64,000 bases of DNA from Photobacterium jeanii (GCF_001650345.1 NZ_LVHF01000028.1:124001-188000); one strand, 5' to 3'; shown: positions 44,546 to 53,904, counted from the stretch's first letter. Numbers and translations are program-made. Notes: generated by a model from the letters alone, not told the origin.

Positions 44546-45127
44546 TTAGAGTTTCACCAATCCAGTAAAGCCCATGAAGGCAAGAGACATTAAGCCAGCG
44601 GTGATCATTGCAATTGATGCGCCTTTGAATGGCTCTGGGACATCAGCCGCTGCAATACGCTCACGCATTGAAGCAAACAATACCAATACCAGTGAGAAGC
44701 CGACCGCGGCACCAAAACCATAAATAACAGATTCAGTGAAATTGTGGCGTTCATTGATGTTGAGTAGGGCAACACCTAATACCGCACAGTTGGTGGTGAT
44801 CAATGGTAGGAAGATACCCAGTAAGCGATACAGTGTCGGACTGGTTTTGTGGACAACCATTTCAGTAAATTGCACCACTACAGCGATCACTAAGATAAAG
44901 CTCAAAGTACGCAGATATTGAATGCCAAGGGGAACTAGGATGTAGGTTTCCACCAAGTAGGCACACACAGACGCGAGCGTTAGCACGAAGGTTGTTGCTA
45001 AGCCCATACCAATTGCAGTTTCCAGTTTCTTAGACACGCCCATAAACGGACATAAGCCTAAAAACTTCACCAGCACAAAGTTGTTCACTAATACAGTGCC
45101 GACGAGTAGTAGCAGGTATTCAGTCAT
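44546..45127 (-). CDS. rnfA: Rnf complex subunit A
   Basis: A 193-residue integral membrane subunit homologous to NqrE, with six hydrophobic segments. [20 protein letters not shown] and [16 protein letters not shown] carry the membrane cysteines. It is the first gene of the operon, about 30 bases after a good promoter. E. coli RsxA has the same length. Confidence 0.96.
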   Translation of the reverse strand: MTEYLLLLVGTVLVNNFVLVKFLGLCPFMGVSKKLETAIGMGLATTFVLTLASVCAYLVETYILVPLGIQYLRTLSFILVIAVVVQFTEMVVHKTSPTLYRLLGIFLPLITTNCAVLGVALLNINERHNFTESVIYGFGAAVGFSLVLVLFASMRERIAAADVPEPFKGASIAMITAGLMSLAFMGFTGLVKL

Positions 45128-45162
45128 ACCGTCTTATATTATTTTTTGAAAGAGATCTGCAT

Positions 45163-45191
45163 ATTATCGACCTTTACGCAAGCGATAACAA
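45163..45191 (-). promoter_or_regulatory. rnfA promoter
   Basis: On the minus strand TTGTTA (45186-45191) and GATAAT (45163-45168) are 17 bases apart, a close sigma-70 match. The predicted leader before rnfA is about 28 bases. Confidence 0.6.
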
Positions 45192-45534
45192 CACTTCTGC
45201 AGCAGGGGTATTCAAGATTGATGATTCTTTCATCAGTTATATCTGGTTTGAAATTATTACGATCAGAGGATGTTACCTATTTGGAGCGGCAGTTTACTGT
45301 GTTGTAAGTATCTCTCGGTTGTGGGTAACGAAAGGAGGATGCGTTGCATAATTTGAATGGTGCAAATTTGCGACTGGTGCGAGTAACGGGGGAGTAATAG
45401 GTAAGATGTTGCACAGTTGTTTGTGTTCATAGATGAGTTTTGTGATTTCACTGTTTGCTTTATTTTGCATAGCGCATGCCTTTTAGTGATATGTATAGCA
45501 ATAAGCAATTCACTGTAGTGCTTGATGTTGTTTA

Positions 45535-45550
45535 TGTGCTCCAATTCAAA
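45535..45550 (+). promoter_or_regulatory. CRP-like site ahead of dcuC
   Basis: TGTGC-N6-TCAAA matches 8 of 10 half-site positions of TGTGA-N6-TCACA. It is about 60 bases upstream of the dcuC start. Confidence 0.3.
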
Positions 45551-45609
45551 ACTTTTCGGATGTTGGTTAGGCAGTATTTGCCGGTAATTATTCGGAGAGC
45601 TTTGATTTT

Positions 45610-46989
45610 ATGGAATATCTATTCACCCTGGCGGTAGTGGGCATGGTTGCCTTCTCGATGCTGAAAAAATTTAACCCTCAAGCAACGCTGATCACAGCGG
45701 GCTTGCTACTTTTAGCTTTTGCTCAGCTTGCTGACATCTCACCAATTTTGGCTGATGGTAAAACGCAAGGCGCTATGTTCTTTGATTTATGGCAGCGCTT
45801 TACTGAAATTACCAACAGTCGTTTGGGTAAAGTGGGTTTAACACTGGTCTCTATTGCAGGTGTTTCTACCTACCTTAACCACATTGGTGCATCTCAAGCA
45901 TTGGTGAAATCAACCTCACGTCCTGTTATGGCGGTGAAAAGCCCATACGTGCTATTGGCGTTGGTGTTGATTTTCGTGTCTATCATGTACGTGTTCATCA
46001 CAGGTGCGACGTCGTTATCATTACTCTTGATGGGTACGCTTTACCCTGTATTGCGTAATGCTGGGGTGAGTGCCAAAACGGCGGTAGCAACAATTGTTAT
46101 TCCAACGGCATGGGAATACGGTCCGGGTCAGATCAATGCGGTGATCGGGGCGAATGCGATTAACGTGGAAATCATGGATTTCGTGGTTAACCACCAAACA
46201 ATTTTCCAAGTGTTACTGTTGGTATCAATTCCAATGGTGAATATCGCATGGCAACGTTACTGCGATAAGAAAGAGGGTTACGACCCTGCGCAAGACCGTG
46301 GTAAGTACCTGCAAACACTAGAAGCGCAACACGACGAAAACGACCAAGTTCCAGGTTTCTACGCATTGCTGCCAGTGCTTCCGTTCGTGTTCCTATTTGG
46401 TTTCTCAAGCATGGTGATGGAATCGATTACCATGACCATCCCAATTGCGATGATGTCGACTATCTCGATCTGTATCGTGATTGAAGCTGTTCGTTTCCGC
46501 TCTATTCAGCGTGCATTTGACAACTTTGAAGCTTGGTTACGTGGTACTGGGATGATTTTCGCCAGCGTACTGACTTTGATGATTGCGGCTGAGTTCTTCT
46601 CTGCGGGTTTGAAAAACATTGGGGCTATCACTGCGCTTATCGACACCGCGAAGTCTTTTGATTTAGGTCCTGGCGGTATCGTGGTGGTGTTCTCTGGCTT
46701 TATTTTGCTAACGGCGTTTATTACCGGTTCTGGTAACGCGCCAGTTATGGCATTCATTCCTATCGTGCCGCAAATTGCGACCAACTTCGGTGTGAACCCA
46801 CTGCTTCCATTGGTTCCAATTTTGTTTGCTGCAGGTATTGGGCGTACCATGTCTCCAGTTGCTGGGGTGATCATTACCGTGGCAGGTATGGCAAAAATCA
46901 CACCTATCGATGTTATTAAACGAACCTCTGTGCCAATGATCAGCAGTATGCTGGTGGTATTGGTGCTGGCGGTGATCAAGTACTCATAA
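45610..46989 (+). CDS. dcuC: DcuC-family C4-dicarboxylate carrier
   Basis: A 459-residue inner-membrane carrier with about eleven hydrophobic segments, of the DcuC family that moves succinate, fumarate, malate or aspartate during anaerobic growth. Typical stretches are VFITGATSLSLLLMGTLYP, IPTAWEYGPGQINAVIG and TGSGNAPVMAFIPIVPQIA. The gene is followed 9 bases later by pepE, so the carrier probably handles aspartate-related compounds made or used by peptide breakdown. Confidence 0.9.
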   Translation: MEYLFTLAVVGMVAFSMLKKFNPQATLITAGLLLLAFAQLADISPILADGKTQGAMFFDLWQRFTEITNSRLGKVGLTLVSIAGVSTYLNHIGASQALVKSTSRPVMAVKSPYVLLALVLIFVSIMYVFITGATSLSLLLMGTLYPVLRNAGVSAKTAVATIVIPTAWEYGPGQINAVIGANAINVEIMDFVVNHQTIFQVLLLVSIPMVNIAWQRYCDKKEGYDPAQDRGKYLQTLEAQHDENDQVPGFYALLPVLPFVFLFGFSSMVMESITMTIPIAMMSTISICIVIEAVRFRSIQRAFDNFEAWLRGTGMIFASVLTLMIAAEFFSAGLKNIGAITALIDTAKSFDLGPGGIVVVFSGFILLTAFITGSGNAPVMAFIPIVPQIATNFGVNPLLPLVPILFAAGIGRTMSPVAGVIITVAGMAKITPIDVIKRTSVPMISSMLVVLVLAVIKYS

Positions 46990-46998
46990 GGACGAAAA

Positions 46999-47736
46999 AT
47001 GGACATTTTAATGCTAAGTAACGGCAAAATTGCCGGTAACGAACATGTGATGGGCTTTGCAGGCGAAGCGATTGTTGAGCAAGTGAAGCGTACAGGCGCT
47101 AAAAATTGGGTACTGATCCCGTATGCTGTGATTCGTTCTAGCCACGATGACCGTGTGGCAATGGTACAACAAACGTTTGATGCGCTAGGTTTAGACTGTA
47201 TTGTTACTGGTCTGCATCAAGCCGAAGATCCTGTTGCGGCAATTAAAGCGGCTGACGGTATTTTGGTGAGCGGTGGTAACACTTGGGTGTTGAACAAAAC
47301 ATTGCATGATTTAGGTTTGGTTGGCCCAATCCGTAAAGCGGTATTGGATCAAGGTGTCCCTTATATTGGTTGGAGTGCTGGTACTAACATTACGTGCCCA
47401 ACAATTCGTACTACCAACGACATGCCAATTATTACTGGTGCGGTACTACCGTCGCTGAATCTTGTGCCATTCCAAATTAACCCACATTACTTAGAAGCGA
47501 AAGTGGAAGGTCACAATGGTGAAACGCGTGACGAGCGCATTCAAGAGTTCCTGGAAGTGAACAAGCACGAGCCTGTGATTGGTATTCCTGAAGGGACTTG
47601 GCTGCACCTACACGATGGTGAGCTTAGTTACCACTGTGCTAACGGTAAAGATCTAAAACTGTTTAGCTACGGTAAAGAGCCAGAGTACTTTGCACAAGGG
47701 CAAGACATTCAGTTCTTAATGGCGCATAGCTGCTAA
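46999..47736 (+). CDS. pepE: Alpha-aspartyl dipeptidase (peptidase E)
   Basis: A cytoplasmic serine peptidase of family S51 that cleaves dipeptides with N-terminal aspartate. The nucleophile serine is in GWSAGTNITCPTIRTTNDMPI, the catalytic histidine in INPHYLEA, and GGNTWVLNKTLHDLGL is typical. The 245-residue length is close to the enteric enzyme. AAGGACG precedes the ATG. Co-transcription with dcuC suggests that aspartyl dipeptides feed an aspartate/fumarate/succinate route. Confidence 0.94.
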   Translation: MDILMLSNGKIAGNEHVMGFAGEAIVEQVKRTGAKNWVLIPYAVIRSSHDDRVAMVQQTFDALGLDCIVTGLHQAEDPVAAIKAADGILVSGGNTWVLNKTLHDLGLVGPIRKAVLDQGVPYIGWSAGTNITCPTIRTTNDMPIITGAVLPSLNLVPFQINPHYLEAKVEGHNGETRDERIQEFLEVNKHEPVIGIPEGTWLHLHDGELSYHCANGKDLKLFSYGKEPEYFAQGQDIQFLMAHSC

Positions 47737-47756
47737 GGCTCGCGACATACTTTGAT

Positions 47757-47787
47757 AAAAACGGTAACTTCGGTTGCCGTTTTTTTA
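47757..47787 (+). terminator. dcuC-pepE terminator
   Basis: ACGGTAAC pairs with GTTGCCGT (one G-U) around TTCG and is followed by a T run. Confidence 0.85.
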
Positions 47788-48560
47788 TGACTGTTGTTTG
47801 TCTTCATCATCCAAGTCTTTTGGTGCTGTTTGACTAAATCGCGACTGGTTAGAGTGTCAATTAATGCATCTGGTTTAGTATCGTGTCGGGATGGCGTAAA
47901 ACCTACAATATGCTTTCTATAGAGCCAGACAGGATAGGGTGTCACCTAATCCGTAATATGGCTTTTCTGTTACCTGCTTTTGTTAAATTCATTGTTGAAC
48001 AGCCGATTTGAGTGTCATTGTGCTTTTTATCGCACTAATTATTAGTAAGTTGGTTGTTTATTTGATGCTTATAGCATTTTTAATAGTAACCATGCTAAAT
48101 CATGAATTAATGTGCTGATTTTGCGATCTATTCCTATTGCAATCTGATGGCTGTGATGACGATCACCTACCATAATATTAATAAAATTCATTGGTTTAGT
48201 GAGTAAAGCTAATGATAAAAACACAAGCTTTGAATAAATAGATTCATCTGCCTGATATCTTATTCAGAGCAACATATAATGAGTGAAACTTAACAAATTG
48301 GTGGCTATTTTTGCTGCTTTTCTTATGTTTTTGGTCGTTGATTGATCACCTGTGGCACGTCACTGGGTGATTCTTGGCGTTTTATACCAAATAAATTTAT
48401 AAACTCAGTAGTTAATCCAGTATTTGGTTTTAACTTTAGTGCCATATTCCACTTAAAAGCTGTTCTAATGCGCAAATAAACTGCATTGTTTTATTTGTCT
48501 GGTTTATATTTCCAAATTCATCTTTTTATCTAGTGTTTTTCTCTATACAGTGGCGATTTT
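47788..48560. other. Gene-free A/T-rich region upstream of alaE
   Basis: No credible reading frame was found in these roughly 770 bases; a 70-codon minus-strand frame at the left edge has no support. A CRP-like site lies at 48152-48167. An imperfect hairpin near 48344-48374 pairs ATCACC with GGTGAT and, inside, GTG with CAC. An untranslated RNA is possible but not shown. Confidence 0.5.
48152..48167. promoter_or_regulatory. CRP-like site in the alaE upstream region
   Basis: TGTGATGACGATCACC: nine of ten half-site positions match TGTGA-N6-TCACA. It is about 400 bases upstream of alaE, which is far for direct control. Confidence 0.45.
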
Positions 48561-48570
48561 AGGAGGGCGT

Positions 48571-49020
48571 GTGTCAGTTAAAAATTCATTCAACGTGCGA
48601 AATGCAGCCGCCGACACGTTTGCGATGGTTATTTTCAGTTTTATTACTGGCATGCTAATTGAAGTGTTTATTTCGGGGATGACGTTAGAACAATCGCTGG
48701 CGTCACGTACTTTATCAATCCCAATTAACATTGCGATTGCTTGGCCTTATGGTGTGTTCCGTGATGCGATGTTGCGTGCGGGGCGTCGTATGTCTGAAAG
48801 TGGTTGGATGAAGAGCATTGCCGATATGTGTGCGTATGTGCTTTTCCAATCACCTGTGTACGCAGGTATCTTGTTTGTCGTGGGTGCTGATACCGACCAA
48901 ATCATTACGGCAGTAGCAAGTAATGCCGTTGTGTCTGGTGCACTAGGTGTGGTTTACGGTCACTTCTTAGATGCATGCCGTCGCATGTTCAAAGTGCCGG
49001 GATACTATCAAGCACATTAA
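48571..49020 (+). CDS. alaE: L-alanine exporter AlaE
   Basis: A 149-residue inner-membrane exporter of L-alanine, the same length as the E. coli protein. Family residues include [39 protein letters not shown] and [16 protein letters not shown], spread over four hydrophobic segments. I chose the GTG at 48571 because a full AGGAGG (48561-48566) precedes it and the resulting length equals the family norm; starting at 48550 would put the ribosome site inside the gene. Confidence 0.93.
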   Translation: MSVKNSFNVRNAAADTFAMVIFSFITGMLIEVFISGMTLEQSLASRTLSIPINIAIAWPYGVFRDAMLRAGRRMSESGWMKSIADMCAYVLFQSPVYAGILFVVGADTDQIITAVASNAVVSGALGVVYGHFLDACRRMFKVPGYYQAH

Positions 49021-49080
49021 TCCTGCTTCAAACTTAGTTCAGGCTAATCTCTGTTCTAATGTGGTAAAACATGAATATCA

Positions 49081-49127
49081 AAAAGGTGCCATCAAGTTAC
49101 TGAGCGTAACTGAGTGGCACCTTTTTT
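49081..49127. terminator. Bidirectional terminator between alaE and the mechanosensitive channel gene
   Basis: AAAAGGTGCCA pairs with TGGCACCTTTT around an inner AGTTAC/GTAACT stem. T runs follow on both strands. Confidence 0.85.
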
Positions 49128-49149
49128 GTTTGCGGCTGTTTTGCCTTTG

Positions 49150-52100
49150 CTATCGTACTGTGGCGGTACGACGACGAGCGAATGGGTGCGATTTTTGGTT
49201 CTTGATCGCGATTTCCAATTGTGGGTGCGCAATATCAATATTGTGGTCGATGAACTTACGCTTGATACGACAATGAAGATCGTGGGTTAGGCTCAAGCGG
49301 TGTCCTGTTTCCGCTGCATAGGCGCGTACTTCGAAGTTCTGGCAATCAGCCGACAGACCCAAGAAGAAAACTTCAGGGGCTGGATTATCGAGCACTAATT
49401 CACACTCATGGGCAGCATCGAACAGCAACTGGGTGACCAACTCACTGTCAGCAAGATACTTCACATTGATAGTGATAGTGACGCGGGTAATGGCATCTGA
49501 TAGCGACCAGTTAACAAACTGTTCGGTCACAAAAGCTTTGTTTGGCACAATCACTTCTTTGCGATCCCAGTCGACAATGGTGGTTGCACGGGTTTGAATT
49601 TTTGCGATCACCCCTGTTAAGTCACGAATCGTGACGGTATCACCGATACGAATTGGGCGCTCAAACAAGATGATCAAACCAGAGATAAAGTTGGCGAAGA
49701 TCTCTTGTAAACCGAAACCTAAACCGACACCCAGCGCGGCGACCAACCATTGCATTTTCGACCAATCGAAGCCGATCAATCCGGAACCAATAATGATCCC
49801 AAGGAAGATAGTCAGATAGCGCGTAAGCGAGGTAAGGGCGTAGCCTGTGCCCGGGCTTAGCTCGATATGTTGCAGGATCAACAGCTCCATTGCAGCTGGT
49901 AAATCTCGGGCAAACACTGCGGTTAAGCCGAAAGCTAACAAAGCGAGCAATGCGCTTTTGACGGTAATCGCACTGAGCTCATCAATACCGTTAATGGTAT
50001 TGGTCACATCCCATAAAGTGATGTCTTCTAATAGTGTGGTGGCTTGGTAGAGATCTGCCCACAGTACAGCCAGTACCGATAGGTAAATCAAGAACAGGAG
50101 TGAGCGCAGTAAACGCAAAGACTGTGCGCTGATTTTATCGAGATCGATTTCAGGCTCTTCAATTTCGATCTGCATTTCACTACTGGTGTGAACTTCTTCG
50201 CGCTCTTCATTCATTTCCGCTAAGCGTTGCGCCAAGATTTCCTGACGTTTAGCTTTAGCGCGTTCAAAGGCAAGACGGCGCTTTTGCAGCAACATTAGTC
50301 GCTTGGTCAGGAAGTAGATCAGTAGGGTGAGCACCCCAATGAACGCTGAGACTTCCAGCTTGGTCATAATAGATTGCGAGGAGCTTAAATAGCCTTTTAA
50401 TGACGCGTAATTGAGCGCTTGGGGGATCACAATAAAGCTCCACCAAATGAGGTGGTGACGCAGGTGCGCTTTACCTTCTGGTACATCGCCATAGGTCATC
50501 GGCATTTTGTCGCGCCACAGCTTATATAAGAAGTAGCTGATAGCGATATTGCTGATAATAAAGGCAAGGCGTCCAAGAGTCGCACGAACGTCTACATCGC
50601 TATACAGCAAAGTAAATTGCTGGATCACCATCATTGGGAAATAGACCCACATCAGGGTGCGGTAGTGACCAAAGGCGTCTTTTACTACTTTCTCATCCCA
50701 GCCAAAATGGCTAATGAATAAGCCGTTTTCACGGACTAATTCGCGGATGAAACAAAATACCACCAGTGATAGTGGTAACGTTAATGCTTGGCCGAGATGA
50801 TGGAAAAATGGGTATTGCCATGCTTCGGTGAGCAGATCGCCTAACAGACTAACGCATAAGGGAATAGGCCAAGCGAGAACGAAAGCGATCATCACATTGA
50901 TATAGCTAAAGCGGAACTTGTCTTGAGTGACTTTGCCTATCATTTTGTGGATACGTTCGAGGCGAACTTTCCAGCGCTTGCGGCTCCATTTACTAATGAA
51001 AATAAGTACCGCAATACAGGAAAGTGTCACGATAATGCTAGTCAGCGACAAGCTGGCTGGCACTTTTAACAGGTTTATCCATTGGAAAGGGGAGAAGAAC
51101 CAACGGATCTTTTCAACCGTGTTAACCACTAAGTTCCAACTCAAGCTATTAGTGTCGGGAGCCCAGAACAATTGCTTTTGTGCTTGAGTTGCCAGCTCTG
51201 TCAGCTGGTTATTTAGCTTGTCGTAAGCCACTTTTAAGGTGGCCTCTTGGTAGATCACTTTATCAGAGGCGTTGAGCACTTGTTTAAGAAGATCGATATT
51301 GGCTTCAATTAAATTTTTCTCAACCACTTGCTGCTCGTTATCAAGCGAGAGAGTACGAGGTTGCTTAAGTTGCTCGTTAAAACGATCAAGCTGCTGTTGG
51401 TATTCGTACTTTTTGATCTGGTGCTGAGCAATTTGCTGATCAAGTACTTCAATCGGCGGATTGTCGGGTAGCTCTTTTAAGCGGGTACGCAGCGTTTCAC
51501 TGAACGCAGGGCTCAAGCGAAGCCACTCTGAAACTTGTTCAAGCTCTTCGGCAGTATGATTAACACTTTTTATATGACTGGTGGTTTGTTGCTGTAATAA
51601 CTGCACCTGCTCAGTTTGTGCTGTGATGGCCGTTAATGCATTTGAAAGCTGCTTATTGGTAAGTATTAAGCGTTTGAGTACCGCAGGTTGATTATTGATG
51701 TCATCAAGCAGCGCTTCGCTGTCTTCTGCTTTTTCATCAACAGTTTCACGGGTTGCACGATTAAGGGTGTTTTGTAAGTTGTTGCGATAAGCCTGACGCG
51801 CTTCAATGTCGAGGTTAATGCGCTGAATGTTGAGTTTGGCTAATTGACGACGATTGCCCGCACTGAGCTGCTCGGCCTCTAACATGTAGATTTGGCTCAT
51901 GTAGTACTGGCGAGCAATATCTAAAATCAGCAGTTCGTTAGGATCTTTACTGGTGTTTTCTTCTAAACGGATTTTGTTTTCAGTGCTTTTAATTTTGGCG
52001 CGAAGTTGTTCGGTTTGGCTTGAGAACAGATCGATCCCTTGCTCGATATCAGCAAAGATATTCTTTTGCTCTTTACGCGTTAGTTCGAGTTGTTGCAGCT

Positions 52101-52467
52101 TTTCGTCTTGATCTGCAATTTCAAGTGTCAGTTGTTCTGCTCCCCAATCGGTAAAATTAGGAAACTCGGTGACAGCATAGGTGCTAATTTGTTTTTTGAG
52201 TTCTTCAGCCCGTTGCGGATAGTTGGCCATCAGATCTTGGAACTCTTTGGTCTGACGGTTGAAGTCGCTAACTTTCTCCAATTGGCGTTGGGCTTTTTGT
52301 AGTGCATCGAGGGCTTTAAGGTTTTCAGGCGTTTTAGGTGCTTGTTCAAGCTGCTCGACTTTTTCACTTAGCGTTTGCTGAGTATTCGCCAATTCATCAG
52401 CATGACTGGTGGTAATGGAAAAACAAAGCAGCATCACGGTGACGAAGAGATGCTTAAATAAGGTCAT
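49150..52467 (-). CDS. Large mechanosensitive channel, MscK/MscM (YjeP) type
   Basis: A 1105-residue MscS-superfamily channel that releases solutes upon hypo-osmotic shock. A signal peptide (TTSHA, about residue 23) is followed by a long coiled periplasmic part rich in Gln and Leu (about 24-450). About eight hydrophobic segments follow, then the MscS core with GLGFGLQEIFANFISGLIILFERPIRIGDTVTI and a beta domain near residues 960-1090. I chose the ATG at 52467 because AAGGATA precedes it and MTLFKHLFVTVM opens a clean signal peptide. The length fits both MscK (1120) and MscM (1107) of E. coli; I cannot separate them by eye. Confidence 0.9.
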   Translation of the reverse strand: MTLFKHLFVTVMLLCFSITTSHADELANTQQTLSEKVEQLEQAPKTPENLKALDALQKAQRQLEKVSDFNRQTKEFQDLMANYPQRAEELKKQISTYAVTEFPNFTDWGAEQLTLEIADQDEKLQQLELTRKEQKNIFADIEQGIDLFSSQTEQLRAKIKSTENKIRLEENTSKDPNELLILDIARQYYMSQIYMLEAEQLSAGNRRQLAKLNIQRINLDIEARQAYRNNLQNTLNRATRETVDEKAEDSEALLDDINNQPAVLKRLILTNKQLSNALTAITAQTEQVQLLQQQTTSHIKSVNHTAEELEQVSEWLRLSPAFSETLRTRLKELPDNPPIEVLDQQIAQHQIKKYEYQQQLDRFNEQLKQPRTLSLDNEQQVVEKNLIEANIDLLKQVLNASDKVIYQEATLKVAYDKLNNQLTELATQAQKQLFWAPDTNSLSWNLVVNTVEKIRWFFSPFQWINLLKVPASLSLTSIIVTLSCIAVLIFISKWSRKRWKVRLERIHKMIGKVTQDKFRFSYINVMIAFVLAWPIPLCVSLLGDLLTEAWQYPFFHHLGQALTLPLSLVVFCFIRELVRENGLFISHFGWDEKVVKDAFGHYRTLMWVYFPMMVIQQFTLLYSDVDVRATLGRLAFIISNIAISYFLYKLWRDKMPMTYGDVPEGKAHLRHHLIWWSFIVIPQALNYASLKGYLSSSQSIMTKLEVSAFIGVLTLLIYFLTKRLMLLQKRRLAFERAKAKRQEILAQRLAEMNEEREEVHTSSEMQIEIEEPEIDLDKISAQSLRLLRSLLFLIYLSVLAVLWADLYQATTLLEDITLWDVTNTINGIDELSAITVKSALLALLAFGLTAVFARDLPAAMELLILQHIELSPGTGYALTSLTRYLTIFLGIIIGSGLIGFDWSKMQWLVAALGVGLGFGLQEIFANFISGLIILFERPIRIGDTVTIRDLTGVIAKIQTRATTIVDWDRKEVIVPNKAFVTEQFVNWSLSDAITRVTITINVKYLADSELVTQLLFDAAHECELVLDNPAPEVFFLGLSADCQNFEVRAYAAETGHRLSLTHDLHCRIKRKFIDHNIDIAHPQLEIAIKNQKSHPFARRRTATVR

Positions 52468-52793
52468 ACTGTATCCTTTCGGGCGCATAAAAATTGAAGC
52501 CAATGGCGTCTTCTGACACTTAAGTACCCATATTCTTGGGTGAGAGGCACGTGATTACACGATTTTATACTAATTTTAGAGCTTGTTGATTAATTTAATA
52601 AATTCAAGCTGATGAATGAGAGTTTGAGTCATTACTAACAATTGTTGGAGTTATAATCAGTGGGTTGCCGTAACTTGGTACGATTTGATCTAATAGTCGG
52701 CAAATGGTGATCTTTCTCATAAAATGGCTTGACCCTATCGGCGTGAGTGATTACATTAGCCGCCGTTGAGACGCAAGGCGTCCACGACAATTT
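52468..52793. other. Intergenic region between the channel gene and the tRNA genes
   Basis: These 326 bases hold no convincing gene. The right end contains the tRNA promoter. Frames read antisense to the tRNAs in this area are the familiar false frames. Confidence 0.6.
52729..52757 (+). promoter_or_regulatory. Promoter of the tRNA-Ser pair
   Basis: TTGACC and TACATT are 17 bases apart. A G/C-rich stretch after the -10 (AGCCGCCG) is typical of stable-RNA promoters under stringent control. The predicted start is about 30 bases before the first tRNA. Confidence 0.6.
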
Positions 52794-52881
52794 GGTGAGG
52801 TGTCCGAGTGGCTGAAGGAGCACGCCTGGAAAGTGTGTATACGGCAACGTATCGAGGGTTCGAATCCCTCCCTCACCGCCA
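52794..52881 (+). tRNA. tRNA-Ser (GGA)
   Basis: Acceptor arms GGTGAGG and CCTCACC, discriminator G and an encoded CCA. The anticodon loop CTGGAAA gives GGA at 52828-52830. The long variable arm (TATACGGCAACGTATC) is expected for serine. The T arm GGGTTCGAATCCC is intact. Confidence 0.96.
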
Positions 52882-52907
52882 TCATCTTTTTAGATGATAA
52901 CAATTTC

Positions 52908-52998
52908 GGAGAGATGGCTGAGTGGTTGAAAGCACCGGTCTTGAAAACCGGCATACGTTTGTAGCGTATCTAGGGTTCAAATCCCTATCTCTCCGCCA
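52908..52998 (+). tRNA. tRNA-Ser (TGA)
   Basis: Acceptor arms GGAGAGA and TCTCTCC, discriminator G and an encoded CCA. The anticodon loop CTTGAAA between CCGGT and ACCGG gives TGA at 52942-52944. A long variable arm and T arm AGGGTTCAAATCCCT are present. It is 26 bases after the first tRNA and co-transcribed with it. Confidence 0.96.
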
Positions 52999-53007
52999 CA
53001 TATAAGA

Positions 53008-53035
53008 AAGGCGCTGATTTATCAGCGCCTTTTTT
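53008..53035 (+). terminator. tRNA operon terminator
   Basis: AAGGCGCTGAT pairs with ATCAGCGCCTT around TT and is followed by T. Confidence 0.85.
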
Positions 53036-53042
53036 GCATTTG

Positions 53043-53080
53043 GTTATGGTGGAATTGGATTTGAATCAAATCCGCCATAC
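53043..53080. other. Palindromic, tRNA-end-like remnant
   Basis: GGATTTGA-A-TCAAATCC is a perfect 8-1-8 palindrome. Read on the minus strand the stretch ends AATTCCACCA after a T-arm-like GATTCAAATCC, and is preceded by a D-arm-like GGAGCGCTTGG. It cannot fold as a whole tRNA. It may be the relic of a reverse-oriented tRNA gene. Confidence 0.3.
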
Positions 53081-53103
53081 CCCAAGCGCTCCGCTAGATT
53101 GAA

Positions 53104-53132
53104 GAAAACCGTTGAACATTCAGCGGTTTTTT
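53104..53132. terminator. Terminator-like hairpin before ypdB
   Basis: AAAACCG and TGA pair with TCA and CGGTTTT around ACAT with one G-U, followed by a T run on the plus strand. On the minus strand it follows the ypdA-ypdB operon and can end it. Confidence 0.7.
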
Positions 53133-53172
53133 TTCGTCTTAATTTTGTGGTGGTGGAATAGGGTACTAAACC

Positions 53173-53904
53173 TTAGAGTTTCATCTGAGTCCGAAACGCT
53201 TTGATATTGCTGCGACTGACAGGGATCTCTGCGTCACTATGCTGAACATTGATGATATAAGTGCTGTTCATGCCCGGTGTGATTTGCGTGATTTTATGAA
53301 GGTTAACGCAGTAAGAGCGGTGGCTTCGGAAAAAACGATCTTCTGGCAAGCGTTGCAGTAATTCACTGATAGTGTAGGGCGCAATGTAAGTTTGATCTTG
53401 GGTGAAAACTTCGGTCACTTTCTCTTTGGCTACGGCATAGAGAATGTCTTCAATATTAATGATACAAATGCGATTTTGCTGCTGTAACGGTATTGTCGTT
53501 GCGGGTTCATTACCCTTTGACGCTAACGTGTGAGTATGAGGAGCGGCTTGATGCTCAAGCTTTTCTAATACACGTTGAACACGCTCTACACTTAACGGTT
53601 TAAGTAAATAGTCGACGGCTTCGATGTCAAAAGCTTCCAGTGCGTGCTCTTTGTACGCGGTAGTAAACACCATTTGCGGTGCGTTTTGCGTGTTGTGCAG
53701 ATTTTTCGCCAGCATCATGCCGTCAATGGATGGCACGTTAATATCTAAAAAGATGACATCAACGCTGTGCCCTTGAAGGTATTTGAATGCTTGTAATCCG
53801 TCATCAAACACAGCAACAACATCGATGTTACTGTGTTCTTTAATGAGGTATTTAAGCTCTTCTTGAGCTAAGTATTCGTCTTCAACAATTACCGCTTTCA
53901 ACAT
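53173..53904 (-). CDS. ypdB: LytTR response regulator, YpdB-like
   Basis: A 243-residue transcription activator. The receiver domain carries phospho-Asp in VIFLDINVPSIDGM (about residue 55) and the switch lysine in DYLLKPL. The C-terminal LytTR DNA-binding domain (about 140-243) has RSHRSYCVNLHKI and EIPVSRSNIKAFR. The length matches E. coli YpdB (244) and BtsR (239). The adjacent YhjX-like carrier favours YpdB, since YpdA/YpdB controls yhjX in E. coli. Its start overlaps the kinase stop by 23 bases. Confidence 0.85.
   Translation of the reverse strand: MLKAVIVEDEYLAQEELKYLIKEHSNIDVVAVFDDGLQAFKYLQGHSVDVIFLDINVPSIDGMMLAKNLHNTQNAPQMVFTTAYKEHALEAFDIEAVDYLLKPLSVERVQRVLEKLEHQAAPHTHTLASKGNEPATTIPLQQQNRICIINIEDILYAVAKEKVTEVFTQDQTYIAPYTISELLQRLPEDRFFRSHRSYCVNLHKITQITPGMNSTYIINVQHSDAEIPVSRSNIKAFRTQMKL

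Larger units (their letters stand above)
45128..45609. other. Divergent intergenic region rnfA / dcuC
   Basis: It holds the rnfA promoter at its left and a CRP-like site ahead of dcuC at its right. A 93-codon minus-strand frame in the middle lacks a ribosome site and reads like random sequence, so no gene is called. Confidence 0.6.

Noticed and set aside
45263..45544. 93-codon minus-strand frame in the rnfA-dcuC spacer
   Set aside because: No ribosome site, no family character, random-looking composition, and it would overlap regulatory sequence.
47733..47945. 70-codon minus-strand frame after pepE
   Set aside because: It overlaps the pepE terminator and has no ribosome site or recognisable sequence.
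48344..48374. Sigma-54 promoter (TGGCAC near 48352)
   Set aside because: The -24-like TGGCAC is present, but the -12 part is TGGGT rather than TTGCA/T, and no gene is placed to use it.
52635..52954. Two minus-strand frames over the tRNA-Ser genes
   Set aside because: They are antisense readings of tRNA sequence, a well-known source of false proteins.
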